The translations under genes and the position numbers were made by a program. A stretch of DNA of 64,000 nucleotides. Origin: Pseudoalteromonas sp. GCY. GTDB taxonomy: Bacteria > Pseudomonadota > Gammaproteobacteria > Enterobacterales > Alteromonadaceae. The stretch's first letter is position 1, and each line of letters begins with the position of its first letter. Positions 55,864 to 64,000 of the stretch are shown in pieces. The notes below the pieces were generated by a model. It was not told the origin of the DNA. It did not search any database and saw only the letters and a program-made list of their open reading frames with translations. Where the stretch lies: NCBI RefSeq assembly GCF_016695175.1, contig NZ_CP068023.1, positions 1,689,501-1,753,500 on the forward strand, in the 5' to 3' direction.

Positions 55864-58641
55864 TTAATGTTCCACTTCTATCCAGTCTTTTTCATCCACC
55901 CAGTTTTGGCTACCTTTTGCAACACTGCGGATCGGCACCAAGTAGTCACAGCTGATCTGTGGTTTCACCGATGCAAAAATTGGCACAAACCCAAAGCTTA
56001 GCGCGGTTTCGATAATGGCCTTTTGGTTTTGCGGGTCGATGTCCGCGGCTTCATCAATGTAAATTGGGATGCGATACATCGCTTGCTCTTGATCAGATAA
56101 CAGATAGCGAATAAATAGCATGCCACATAAAAGCTTGATGGTGATCCGCGTACCGTTTGAACCGGCCGAGTCAATTTTATCAAAGTGCTCAGTATCACCT
56201 GCGCGGTTGACCACTTCAAAGCGAATGTCAAAGAGATCGGTTAACGTCAATCCCGCTTTATCACTTGCAAGTTTGATGATGTGATCTTTCGCCTCATTAA
56301 CAGACTTTTCTGAGCTAGGCTGCTCACTAAGTAAGTCTAAGCTTTCGCCTTTTTCATATAAATCTGAAGTGCTAATAATGGTATCTATGCTATCAACTAG
56401 CATCTTACGAGGGATGACATTGATTTTGAATGCCTGCAAGTTAGAGATACGATGCTGGCTTATGCCTTTGTTAAAGCTGTTCATCTCTCGGCGTAAGCGG
56501 TCTAAGTCTTGACGCAGTCCTTTAATGGTTGCGGCCACTTCAGTGAGTGCCACTCGTGCTTGTTTATCGACGGCATCTCGTTCGTTATCTAAGTTATGAT
56601 ACGCGCTGATCAGCTTTTGATACTTAATGGTAACGTCTGACTCGTTTTCAAACTTAGTGATCCCAGCATTGTAGATATGCAAGTAGGTATTACGCACATT
56701 AACGTCTAAGTTTCTAAGCTCATTACAATCTTTATTAAACTGGTGGATCACTTCAGAGAGATTATCAAAATCAAGATTAATTTCGATTTCATACGGTGCC
56801 AGCTTACCCGAATATAGGTCTAGTGTGTGGTCGATACGTTCTGACTTCACTTGCTTTAGGCGGTCGGCTTGGCGCACCAATAAGTCTTGCTTGCTTTTAA
56901 TGATAGAACGGCGGTCTGAAATCGAACCAGCATTACGTTGAATATCATGTAAATATTCATCAACTTGCTCTCGTTCCATCTCTAGTTGCTCTTTTAGTGC
57001 TTGTTGAGCATCGACTGATTGCAACATAGTTTGATATTGCTCAAAGCGCTTCATGGCCGCTTCGGTAGCCATGAGTTCATCATAAAGTGCATCACGCTCT
57101 TTTTGCTTTTCAGCGACGTTTGCGGCTACTTCACGCTGTTGCTTTAAATCGCTAAGTGATTGTTGTAGTGACTCCAGCTGTGCTTGCAGTTGGGCTTTGT
57201 TCTCACCGCTTTGCATTTGCACTGGACTTAGTTTTTTCAACTTAACGGTAGCACCTGGTACTTTAAGCTCACCACCTTGAACTGACTTAGATAGCGACTC
57301 TAAAAATGCGCCAAAGGCTTCTTCGTCGGTGATATCAATTTCACCTTGAGAGGTGGTTGAAAACGATAACAAATCTGGATTCAAGATCCGTGAGATCTCT
57401 TCCACTTCTTTTAAAGAAAGATCTTCACGCATACGAGTAAACAGGTTGAACTCAAGGTTCTTGAGTTGCAGTTTTAAACTCTTAATTTGCTTTTGTGTTT
57501 CATTAATGCGGAAATCAAGGGTATGGAGACTTTGCCCTTGTGCACTATTAATAGAGAAGGAAAGTTGCTCATATTCCTTTTTCAACAGAGTTAAATTGGT
57601 TTTAAGCGTTGCATGATTAGTCAGTTCAAATTCACGTTTTAACGCGTGGAAATCGGTAAACCATTGCTCTATTTGGGTTTGCTTACGCTCGATATCGCGA
57701 GACTGTTGGACGTACAGCTGCTGCTTAGACTCAAATTCGTGCTTTTCGGCTTCTATGTCTTCTAGCTGTGTTGCCAATTCTGCAATTTGCTCGTTGTGAT
57801 AGTTATCATATTCGACCAAAGCTAAATCGAGTTTCGGGGCGTAAGCCGCCAGTTTACCTTTTAATACAGCCTCATTTTCAAGCATTTTCTCAAGGGCTGA
57901 AATTGGCTCTTGCATCGACTCCAGCGCATTCAGCTCACGGCGCGCACGGTTGACCTTATCAAAAGCGCGACGCCAGACTTCATAAAAGTCGACTTTAGAG
58001 TTCGACATATGGCGTTCGAACACCTTGAGCATAAAGCGCTTTACGTCCTGCGCACCGAGTTTGTGCAGATTCAGAATACGACGGAATATTTCTTTGTATA
58101 CTGGTGCATCTTGGACATTATTCAGCGGGATCATCTTCAGGTTGATATCACCATCAAATGGTGTGGCGCCACCTGTGAGTAGGGCATTAAGTTCTTGTGC
58201 TTTTAGCTCTACAGGTTTGAGTTGTTTTTCCTGTAAGTGATTAAATAGCTTAGTGTACTTGATGATACTTTTACCTTGGGTGTAATCATCAAGATTCAGT
58301 TTGCCTTGATAGCAAAAAAACTGGTGCGCGTAACCGGCAATTTTACCCAGTCCCGCAACGCCAATGACCACATCGCCGTGGGGGAGGTTGGCTTCAAGCA
58401 AAATATAGGATTGATCAGAAGAAAAGTAGAACTTACGCGTTTCTTCTAAATCGTGACCATCCCATTCAGTCAGTCTTAAATCGTTGATAAGTGGAAACTG
58501 CAGCGCATTGATCACCGAGCTTTTACCGGTGTTATTCGGAGCGCAGATAGACGCGCTTTTATCCAGAGGAATGACACACTTAGCGTATCCGGCGGTATTT
58601 AATAATGCTAGTTTACTTAAGCCGTACAACTGCTCGCTCAT
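55864..58641 (-). CDS. mksB: Condensin subunit MksB, SMC-like ATPase
   Basis: The 925-aa protein has the Walker A motif APNNTGKSS (34-42) and long coiled coils (about 240-450 and 480-770) around a small hinge. An ABC-like signature segment (DSAGSNGTR) and Walker B IPIYIDEAADIDP lie near the C-terminus. This is the MukB-like ATPase of the MksBEF bacterial condensin, which compacts and helps segregate DNA. It is translationally coupled to mksE (overlap of 4 bp). The related Wadjet plasmid-defence systems have an extra topoisomerase VI-like nuclease (JetD/MksG), which is absent here, so a chromosome-maintenance role is favoured. Confidence 0.88.
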   Translation of the reverse strand: MSEQLYGLSKLALLNTAGYAKCVIPLDKSASICAPNNTGKSSVINALQFPLINDLRLTEWDGHDLEETRKFYFSSDQSYILLEANLPHGDVVIGVAGLGKIAGYAHQFFCYQGKLNLDDYTQGKSIIKYTKLFNHLQEKQLKPVELKAQELNALLTGGATPFDGDINLKMIPLNNVQDAPVYKEIFRRILNLHKLGAQDVKRFMLKVFERHMSNSKVDFYEVWRRAFDKVNRARRELNALESMQEPISALEKMLENEAVLKGKLAAYAPKLDLALVEYDNYHNEQIAELATQLEDIEAEKHEFESKQQLYVQQSRDIERKQTQIEQWFTDFHALKREFELTNHATLKTNLTLLKKEYEQLSFSINSAQGQSLHTLDFRINETQKQIKSLKLQLKNLEFNLFTRMREDLSLKEVEEISRILNPDLLSFSTTSQGEIDITDEEAFGAFLESLSKSVQGGELKVPGATVKLKKLSPVQMQSGENKAQLQAQLESLQQSLSDLKQQREVAANVAEKQKERDALYDELMATEAAMKRFEQYQTMLQSVDAQQALKEQLEMEREQVDEYLHDIQRNAGSISDRRSIIKSKQDLLVRQADRLKQVKSERIDHTLDLYSGKLAPYEIEINLDFDNLSEVIHQFNKDCNELRNLDVNVRNTYLHIYNAGITKFENESDVTIKYQKLISAYHNLDNERDAVDKQARVALTEVAATIKGLRQDLDRLRREMNSFNKGISQHRISNLQAFKINVIPRKMLVDSIDTIISTSDLYEKGESLDLLSEQPSSEKSVNEAKDHIIKLASDKAGLTLTDLFDIRFEVVNRAGDTEHFDKIDSAGSNGTRITIKLLCGMLFIRYLLSDQEQAMYRIPIYIDEAADIDPQNQKAIIETALSFGFVPIFASVKPQISCDYLVPIRSVAKGSQNWVDEKDWIEVEH

Positions 58642-59186
58642 AGCTCGTCCTCAATATCATATTGTTCTTCGTTTACTTCCATTAGCGCGTCAATGTAGCG
58701 ATAAATCGGTGCAAGTAGCATAAAGCCTTGCTCAACCTCACGGGCTAGACCCAGTCTCACCATACGTAAAAACACGTCTTTTCTGAGATCTGAGCCCGAA
58801 AAAATCTCCAACTGGTCAAAAAGATGCTTATTGAGCTGCACTATGGTTTGCATTAGCTCTAAATCGCAGCTTTCATCAAATAGTACGCGAAGCGGATCTT
58901 TACCTTGGTTGGCATAGTGCTCAATCAAAATATAAATGGTTAGGGCAATCGCACGGGAAATTTTCCCCATATTTGGCGTGCTTTCATCGCTTGCCAAATA
59001 GTAAAAGCCACGGGCATCGTGCTGTAAGTCATGGCCTAAGGCTGAAAATAGCGCTTGATAGCTATCAATTTGCTGATCTAATTCTTGCCAAAGGGTAGTG
59101 TCTTGCTCACAGATATGATACCCGCTCACCAGTTTTTTATTAATGGCTTGGAGTTCATTGAGCATGTCTAAGTTAATTGTCGTCAT
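58638..59186 (-). CDS. mksE: Condensin subunit MksE (kite protein)
   Basis: The protein is about 182 aa from the ATG of MTTINLDMLNEL; a GTG start at 59213 that overlaps mksF is an alternative. Winged-helix-rich, with an acidic C-terminus (EVNEEQYDIEDEL). Length and position between mksF and mksB identify it as the kite subunit that binds the kleisin. It overlaps the mksB start. Confidence 0.82.
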   Translation of the reverse strand: MTTINLDMLNELQAINKKLVSGYHICEQDTTLWQELDQQIDSYQALFSALGHDLQHDARGFYYLASDESTPNMGKISRAIALTIYILIEHYANQGKDPLRVLFDESCDLELMQTIVQLNKHLFDQLEIFSGSDLRKDVFLRMVRLGLAREVEQGFMLLAPIYRYIDALMEVNEEQYDIEDEL

Positions 59187-59190
59187 AATG

Positions 59191-60435
59191 CTAATCTTGT
59201 TTTGCTTTGGCACTAAATGGATATAAAGAGAAGGTATGCGATGCGATAGTGATCTTACTCTTTTGTTGCTCTTGGCTAAGCGCCAAGTCAGATTCGTTGA
59301 TCAGCTTTTGATAAAGAAACAGCATTTCGTCTGCTTCAAGATCTGGGTAGCTATCGCTTAAAAAGCCCAATAGTGCCTGGCGCTTTTTACCGGTTTGTTG
59401 AAATCTCGTTTTTACCGAGTTGTAATCTGGAATGTTAGGGCTTTGATAAGCTGGCACATCGTCGTGATCGGGTAGCTGATATTCTTCATGCTCAAACTCA
59501 ACGAGACTTGCCATATAAGCGACCATGTGACGCTTTTGCCCAAGGTTAAAACGTTGAATGTCTGACACAAATTCTGGTTGAACTGGTGAGAGTAAACGGT
59601 CAACGCCGCGTTTTCTAATTTGTCCAAGGACTTTAGAGGCTTGGCGTGTAATGAGTGTATTGCGGCGTAACTCTTCACGTAACGGCATGAGGAGATCGGC
59701 ACTGCGGCTTAAGCTTTCTCTACCAATGAGGTGCATATCTAAAATGCGTGTTCTGAGCTGCTCCAGCATACGTTTGTCTGCAGCGCCACGACCTAATTGT
59801 TCAATTTCGTCAATTTGTTCACTGACCTGAAGCTCTATTTGATCAAAGCAGCGTTGGAATGGGCCATGAATATCGACCATTTCCAGCATAGGTTCGATAT
59901 ATTCGTCAAACGCTTCCAATACGGCTTTATATCTCATGCCAAGAGACAGCGTTGAGGTGTCAGACTTTGCTTGTTCAACCAAGTTCATGATAGCGCTTTC
60001 GTTATGCTCGAACAGCTTAACAATTTTACGAACGCGTTCGTCCATAATGCGGCTGAAACGGCGTAGCTCAGAGTAGTCGGCCTCTTCACCAGCTTGTGCG
60101 ATGCGATTACCTAATCTTTCTAAGTCTTTTACCAGCACCGTGATCTCTTCCGCTAAACCAAGGCTCTCTTCTTGTAAAAGAAAGCTGGCGAAGTCAGCGA
60201 TTGCACGGTTGATTTCTAACTGTGAAGATTTAGCTAAAGGGATAATAATTTCTTGTTGGAGTAATCGATTGGTTTCTTTATAAATTCGTTCACTCGACCA
60301 GCTAGGGTTTTTCTGTTTTAGGATGTTTTGTACATCTTTTAGACTGAAATCTGCGAGCTTAAATCGTTTAAAAAGTAGATCGAGTACGCTCCAGTGTTCA
60401 TTTATCGTATTTAATAATTTTTTTGCTGGGATCAT
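59191..60435 (-). CDS. mksF: Condensin subunit MksF (kleisin)
   Basis: The 414-aa mostly helical protein has an N-terminal winged-helix region (LDLLFKRFKLADFSLKDVQ) and coiled helices in the middle. It is the MukF-like kleisin that bridges the MksB heads and holds MksE. It is the first gene of the mksFEB operon. No nuclease gene lies on either side: upstream is divergent nhaD, downstream a lipoprotein gene. Confidence 0.85.
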   Translation of the reverse strand: MIPAKKLLNTINEHWSVLDLLFKRFKLADFSLKDVQNILKQKNPSWSSERIYKETNRLLQQEIIIPLAKSSQLEINRAIADFASFLLQEESLGLAEEITVLVKDLERLGNRIAQAGEEADYSELRRFSRIMDERVRKIVKLFEHNESAIMNLVEQAKSDTSTLSLGMRYKAVLEAFDEYIEPMLEMVDIHGPFQRCFDQIELQVSEQIDEIEQLGRGAADKRMLEQLRTRILDMHLIGRESLSRSADLLMPLREELRRNTLITRQASKVLGQIRKRGVDRLLSPVQPEFVSDIQRFNLGQKRHMVAYMASLVEFEHEEYQLPDHDDVPAYQSPNIPDYNSVKTRFQQTGKKRQALLGFLSDSYPDLEADEMLFLYQKLINESDLALSQEQQKSKITIASHTFSLYPFSAKAKQD

Positions 60436-60591
60436 AACTTTCCAGTGTGTAGTAGCTAAGTTACATCGCTACTTCATCAATTTGTCACAAAATGTTTATC
60501 GTACGTAGCATGGGGGCTGTGATGGTGCTAGAATCCGCCGCGAAAACGAACCCACCCCTTGTTACATTTAATTACAGGTTGTTTACGCATT

Positions 60592-61839
60592 ATGGTCACG
60601 CCCATTATTCTAACCCTGATCGCCATCGCTTTTATACTCATCGTTATAGAAGATATTATTCACGTAAACAAGGCCAAAACAACGCTTTTTTTTGGTACTT
60701 TATGTTGGATTATCGCCTTTATCTCTCCAATTCATGGTCAAAGCCCAGAAATTGTACAAATTGAGTTAGACCATAACATTTTGGAAATCGCGACGCTTTG
60801 GCTGTTCTTAATGGCTGCAATGACGTTTGTGGCCTACTTGAACTCAAAAGGGTTTATCCAAAATATTGTTCACCGGATCATGCCAACCCATATTAGCGAA
60901 CGCAAGCTAATGTTTTTGGTCGGTGCTTTTGCATTCGTATTTTCGTCAATATCGGATAACATCACCGCGACGCTTATTTCATTAGCTGTAGTCATGTCTT
61001 TGAAATTAGACCCGAAAAAGCTAATTAGATATGCGACGTTAATTATCTTCAGTGTTAACTCCGGTGGGGTATCATTGATCACTGGTGATGTAACCACCTT
61101 GATGATATTTCTAGCCGATAAAGTGACTATCCCGGATCTGCTTTTACTAATAGCCCCCTCTATTTTTAGCGTATTTATCTTAGCTGCGATGCTGTCAATC
61201 GGCATGAATGATAAGATCACCTTTGAAAAGGCTGAATTACGTAGAATTGAAAAGACCGATATCACGATTGCGCTCATCTTCTTATCAACCATTTTTGCCA
61301 CGTTATTCTTAAGCGTGCAATACCATGTACCGCCGATGCTAACTTTCTTATTTGGCTTGTCTTTGATGTTCTTAATGGCGCAATTCTTGATGCGCAAGAA
61401 GGACGTCAATAAGAAAATCATCGACTATATCCGTGAAATTGAATATGACACCTTGTTGTTCTTTGTGGGTGTGCTGTTATTAGTTGGTGCGTTGAAAGAG
61501 GTCGGTGTACTGTCTAAGTTTACCGATTTATATCTGCATCTTGCGCCGGAATACGCAAATTACTTGGTCGGTTTAATGAGTGCGGCGGTAGATAACGTGC
61601 CTTTGACGGCGGCACTATTAAAAGCAGACATTACGATGACTCCAGCGCAATGGCTAACCTTTACTTATGCGACTGGCGTTGGTGGCTCTATGCTCATCAT
61701 TGGCTCTGCAGCGGGGATCATTGCAATGAGTAAGGTTAAAGCGTTAACCTTCTCAAGCTATCTTAAAATGAGTATCTACCTGCTTATCGCATATACCATT
61801 GGATATAGTGGCGCGTATTTCGCGGGTCAACTTATTTAA
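60592..61839 (+). CDS. nhaD: Na+/H+ antiporter NhaD
   Basis: The 415-aa inner-membrane protein has about 12 helices and exports sodium in exchange for protons, as expected in a marine bacterium. NhaD-family marks include SSISDNITATLISLAVV, FSVNSGGVSLITGDVTTLM, FFVGVLLLVGALKE and SAAVDNVPLTAALL, with buried acidic residues in the conserved SDN and VDNVP motifs. The ATG of MVTPIIL is chosen; a TTG 33 bp upstream lies in the same frame. It is divergent from mksF. Confidence 0.92.
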   Translation: MVTPIILTLIAIAFILIVIEDIIHVNKAKTTLFFGTLCWIIAFISPIHGQSPEIVQIELDHNILEIATLWLFLMAAMTFVAYLNSKGFIQNIVHRIMPTHISERKLMFLVGAFAFVFSSISDNITATLISLAVVMSLKLDPKKLIRYATLIIFSVNSGGVSLITGDVTTLMIFLADKVTIPDLLLLIAPSIFSVFILAAMLSIGMNDKITFEKAELRRIEKTDITIALIFLSTIFATLFLSVQYHVPPMLTFLFGLSLMFLMAQFLMRKKDVNKKIIDYIREIEYDTLLFFVGVLLLVGALKEVGVLSKFTDLYLHLAPEYANYLVGLMSAAVDNVPLTAALLKADITMTPAQWLTFTYATGVGGSMLIIGSAAGIIAMSKVKALTFSSYLKMSIYLLIAYTIGYSGAYFAGQLI

Positions 61840-61926
61840 GACCAATGGATTTAATTTTTACCGCTCTGGGATAAGTTTTTCATAAATAACTTGACACCTA
61901 GACGGCTAAAAGATAATTTTCTTACA

Positions 61927-61957
61927 TCGCCCGCATTGATTGCGGGCTTTTATTTTG
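61927..61957 (+). terminator. Rho-independent terminator after nhaD
   Basis: GCCCGCA / TGCGGGC stem followed by a T-rich tract. Confidence 0.85.
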
Positions 61958-61988
61958 CTTTTATTCAGATTAACAAAGGCAAAATAAA

Positions 61989-62149
61989 CAGAAGAGGCGC
62001 GATGCTTAGGTAGTTAGTGTGAGGTGACGAGACCAATGACCACTAGTGAGGGAAGTATTCGCCGAGGAGAAAAGTTGCTCGTCGCAACGATTCTTCGGTT
62101 TACGAGGCTGAATCCTCGGAACTGTCACCGTATTGGTGGAGAGCTTCTG
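61989..62149 (+). promoter_or_regulatory. Lysine riboswitch (L box)
   Basis: The P1 stem CAGAAG (61989-61994) pairs with CTTCTG (62144-62149). Conserved L-box stretches are present: AGAGGCGCGATGC near the start, CGCCGAGGAG in the middle and ACTGTCACCGTATTGGTGG before P1 closes. It lies directly upstream of the lysine-sensitive aspartokinase gene. A small hairpin GACTG/CAGTC (62212-62227) next to the ribosome site may be the expression platform, implying translational control. Confidence 0.9.
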
Positions 62150-62242
62150 GCAAAGGTCATTTCAAGCGTTCGTCTTTCTAGAAATCCCATGCCGAGTTCT
62201 CCTTATAAAATTTGACTGTGCCAACAGTCGAGAGGAGAGAAA

Positions 62243-63589
62243 ATGAATTCGCAGTATGTTGTAGCCAAATTTGGCGGTACCAGTGTCGCTGACTTTGAAG
62301 CTATGTCTCGTTGTGCTCACATTGTTCGTGACAACCCAAATGTTCGAGTGGTCGTTGTGAGTGCATGTGCTGGCGTAACCAATCACCTTGTAACGCTAAC
62401 CCAACAAAAGGAAGATGAAGCCGGGCGCAAAGCAGTTGTTGCAGCGGTTGAAAACATACAGCAAGCGATTATCGACCAAGTGTCTTTGGATGCTGATCTT
62501 GCTGAGGGTTACAAGCAAACTTTCAGTGAATTTGAAAGCCTTGCGAGTTTACCAGCACTTAGCAGACAGCAATGCGATGAAATGCTGAGCTTTGGCGAAC
62601 GTTTTTCTTCTTATTTGTTTACCCAAATATTACGTAATAACCAAGTTCAGGCGTCGCGCTTTGATGTGCGTAAAGTGCTTAAAACAGATAATCAATTTGG
62701 TAAAGCGAATCCGAATGTTGCAGCTACGCGTGAAGCCGCGCAAACCAGTTTGGTCGCACTACTTGGCGACACAGTGCAGGTGACGCAAGGGTTTATTGGT
62801 AGTGACCAATACGGCCAGACGACCACGCTGGGTCGTGGAGGCTCTGACTATAGTGCTGCATTGTTAGCTGAGGCAATTGATGCGTCTAGCGTGCATATTT
62901 GGACCGATGTCATTGGTATTTTTAGTACTGATCCGCGCTTGTGCGCAAAGGCTAGACCTATTCCTCGTTTAAGTTTCGATGAAGCGGCTGAAATGGCTAC
63001 ATTTGGTGCTAAGGTGTTACATCCCGCAACCATATTACCAGCTAGTCGTAAAGGTATTTCAGTATTTGTTGGTTCAAGTCGTGATCCGCAAGCGGGTGGT
63101 ACTTGGATTGAAAAAGAGAAAACGGCGCAGGCAGGCATTCGCGCTGTGACACAACGTAAAAACCAAATACTATTGACGCTAAAAAGCCCTGAAATGCTCC
63201 TTGCTAGCGGCTTTTTGGCTCGTATCTTCACCATTCTAAGCAATTACAATATATCGGTTGACTTGGTAACGACTTCGGAAATTAGTGTCGCGCTTACGCT
63301 AGATAATGCGCCGAATGCTTCTCGACCAGAGTTAGAACAAGCTTGTTTGGATGAACTTGGCGAGTTTTGTCATGTGACCGTTGAAAATAATCTTACTTTA
63401 GTGGCCATGATAGGTTCTGAGATCCAGTTGAAGAAGTGTCAACTTAACCTCATGGATGTGTTGTCAGAGTTCAATATTCGACTAATATGCCATGGTGCGA
63501 GCAAGCACAATCTGTGCTTTTTAGTTGAGCAACAGGAGTCAGATCAGGTCGTGCAGTCAATTCATGCTAAATTACTAGAGGTTGCGTAA
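62243..63589 (+). CDS. lysC: Lysine-sensitive aspartokinase III
   Basis: The 448-aa enzyme phosphorylates aspartate, the first step to lysine, threonine and methionine. It has VAKFGGTSVADF (nucleotide/aspartate site), SFGERFSSYL, TLGRGGSDYSAALLAEA and two C-terminal ACT domains (about 300-448). It lacks a homoserine dehydrogenase domain, so it is monofunctional LysC. A lysine riboswitch precedes it, so lysine should act on both gene and enzyme. GAGGAGAG precedes the ATG. Confidence 0.95.
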   Translation: MNSQYVVAKFGGTSVADFEAMSRCAHIVRDNPNVRVVVVSACAGVTNHLVTLTQQKEDEAGRKAVVAAVENIQQAIIDQVSLDADLAEGYKQTFSEFESLASLPALSRQQCDEMLSFGERFSSYLFTQILRNNQVQASRFDVRKVLKTDNQFGKANPNVAATREAAQTSLVALLGDTVQVTQGFIGSDQYGQTTTLGRGGSDYSAALLAEAIDASSVHIWTDVIGIFSTDPRLCAKARPIPRLSFDEAAEMATFGAKVLHPATILPASRKGISVFVGSSRDPQAGGTWIEKEKTAQAGIRAVTQRKNQILLTLKSPEMLLASGFLARIFTILSNYNISVDLVTTSEISVALTLDNAPNASRPELEQACLDELGEFCHVTVENNLTLVAMIGSEIQLKKCQLNLMDVLSEFNIRLICHGASKHNLCFLVEQQESDQVVQSIHAKLLEVA

Positions 63590-63664
63590 GTGAATTTATT
63601 GTTGTTAAGGAACTAATAAAAAAGTTGCATTATTGAGCAAGGGGTGGCACTTTGTTTATAACGG

Positions 63665-63705
63665 TTAGGGTCTGCTGACCTTCAAGTTTGTTTTTCCCTA
63701 GGAGT
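63665..63705. repeat. Partial copy of the 13603-type repeat end
   Basis: TAGGGTCTGCTGACC followed by TTCAAGTTTGTTTTT resembles the left end at 13604-13635 (TAGGGCCTGTTTATC then TTTCAAGTTTGTTTTT). Only one end is present, just before the DUF924 gene. Confidence 0.5.
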
Positions 63706-63711
63706 GCCATC

Positions 63712-64000
63712 ATGAATTATAAAGACGTCTACGAATTCTGGTTTGTTGAATGCACTGAATCAGACTGGTGGAAGAAGTCTGCGGACTTTGATCGCATAAT
63801 AAAAAATCGCTTCGGTATTTTGCACCAAATGGCGCACCAAGGTGAGCTTTCGAGCTGGAGAGCGACACCTCTTGGCGCGCTGTGCGAAATCATTATCTTA
63901 GATCAGTTTTCACGCAATATATTCAGAGACACTCCAGAGGCGTTTGCCAGTGATCCTTTGGCGCTGAGCCTCACCCAACACGCCATCGAAAAGGGCTATC
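63712..64000 (+). CDS. DUF924-family protein, 3' end outside window
   Basis: The first 96 codons are visible, starting MNYKDVYEFWFVECTESDWW, then KSADFDRIIKNRFG, IIILDQFSRNIFRDTPEAFASDPLAL. These are the standard opening motifs of the DUF924 (TPR-like helical) family, whose function is unknown. TAGGAGTG gives a good ribosome site. The rest of the gene lies beyond the window. Confidence 0.85.
   Translation, partial: MNYKDVYEFWFVECTESDWWKKSADFDRIIKNRFGILHQMAHQGELSSWRATPLGALCEIIILDQFSRNIFRDTPEAFASDPLALSLTQHAIEKGY

Noticed and set aside
55864..60435. Complete Wadjet anti-plasmid defence system
   Set aside because: The JetD/MksG nuclease gene is missing on both sides; only the condensin part is present.
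62024..62215. 63-aa frame upstream of lysC as a leader peptide
   Set aside because: It lies inside the lysine riboswitch and has no lysine-rich stretch.

Overview
The window looks like chromosomal DNA of a marine gammaproteobacterium of the order Alteromonadales, most likely Pseudoalteromonas. This rests on the low-to-moderate GC content, the glk / edd-eda-gap arrangement under LacI-family control, the LacI-type NagR boxes, the TonB-receptor-driven alpha-glucan locus, the MksBEF condensin and short palindrome-ended repeats of a kind I associate with that genus. The species assignment is inference.

Layout. 1-810: 3' part of an EAL-domain gene. 841-14892: alpha-glucan/maltodextrin locus with a GH13 alpha-glucosidase, TonB-dependent receptor, flavin-halogenase-like protein, lipoprotein GH13 amylase, SLC45-like MFS sugar transporter, lipoprotein GH15 glucoamylase and a LacI regulator. 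Three copies of a TGMATACRTATGYA palindrome sit before its three transcription units. 15211-21052: glucose and Entner-Doudoroff genes glk, a second LacI regulator, edd, eda and gap, with three perfect TGACACCGGTGTCA operators and hairpin-rich leaders. 21221-25255: adk, a secreted-protein gene broken by a stop codon, cmoBA and a CheX-like DUF3334 gene. 25367-30325: divergent two-component genes. 30712-31554: a 2-oxoglutarate/Fe(II) oxygenase. 31877-36362: N-acetylglucosamine catabolism (nagK, nagA, nagX, nagB) with two NagR boxes. 36492-38593: nudC and metC.

38916-52903 is a mosaic accessory region. A PD40 beta-propeller gene with a nonsense codon is followed by an 11.3-kb segment bounded by about 60-bp imperfect direct repeats. 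The segment holds an IS66-type relic, an 11-gene co-directional operon (40639-50919) and a 131-bp element with 20-bp perfect inverted repeats. Beyond the second direct repeat lie the 3' half of a PD40 paralogue and a complete IS3-family element. The operon encodes KAS III, ACP, KAS II, acyl-CoA oxidase, hot-dog thioesterase, FAH-family enzyme, branched-chain-type aminotransferase, ketoreductase, FAD-linked 2-hydroxy-acid oxidase, MaoC dehydratase and an EamA exporter. I read it as a compact, apparently undescribed biosynthetic cluster. It would build a short acyl chain, make a 2-oxo acid, transaminate it and export the product, perhaps an unusual amino acid. This is the most interesting system in the window; its product is inference.

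53137-64000 returns to a conserved backbone: a secreted alpha/beta hydrolase, a DUF4136 lipoprotein, condensin mksFEB without a JetD/MksG nuclease gene, nhaD, a lysine riboswitch with lysC, and the 5' part of a DUF924 gene.
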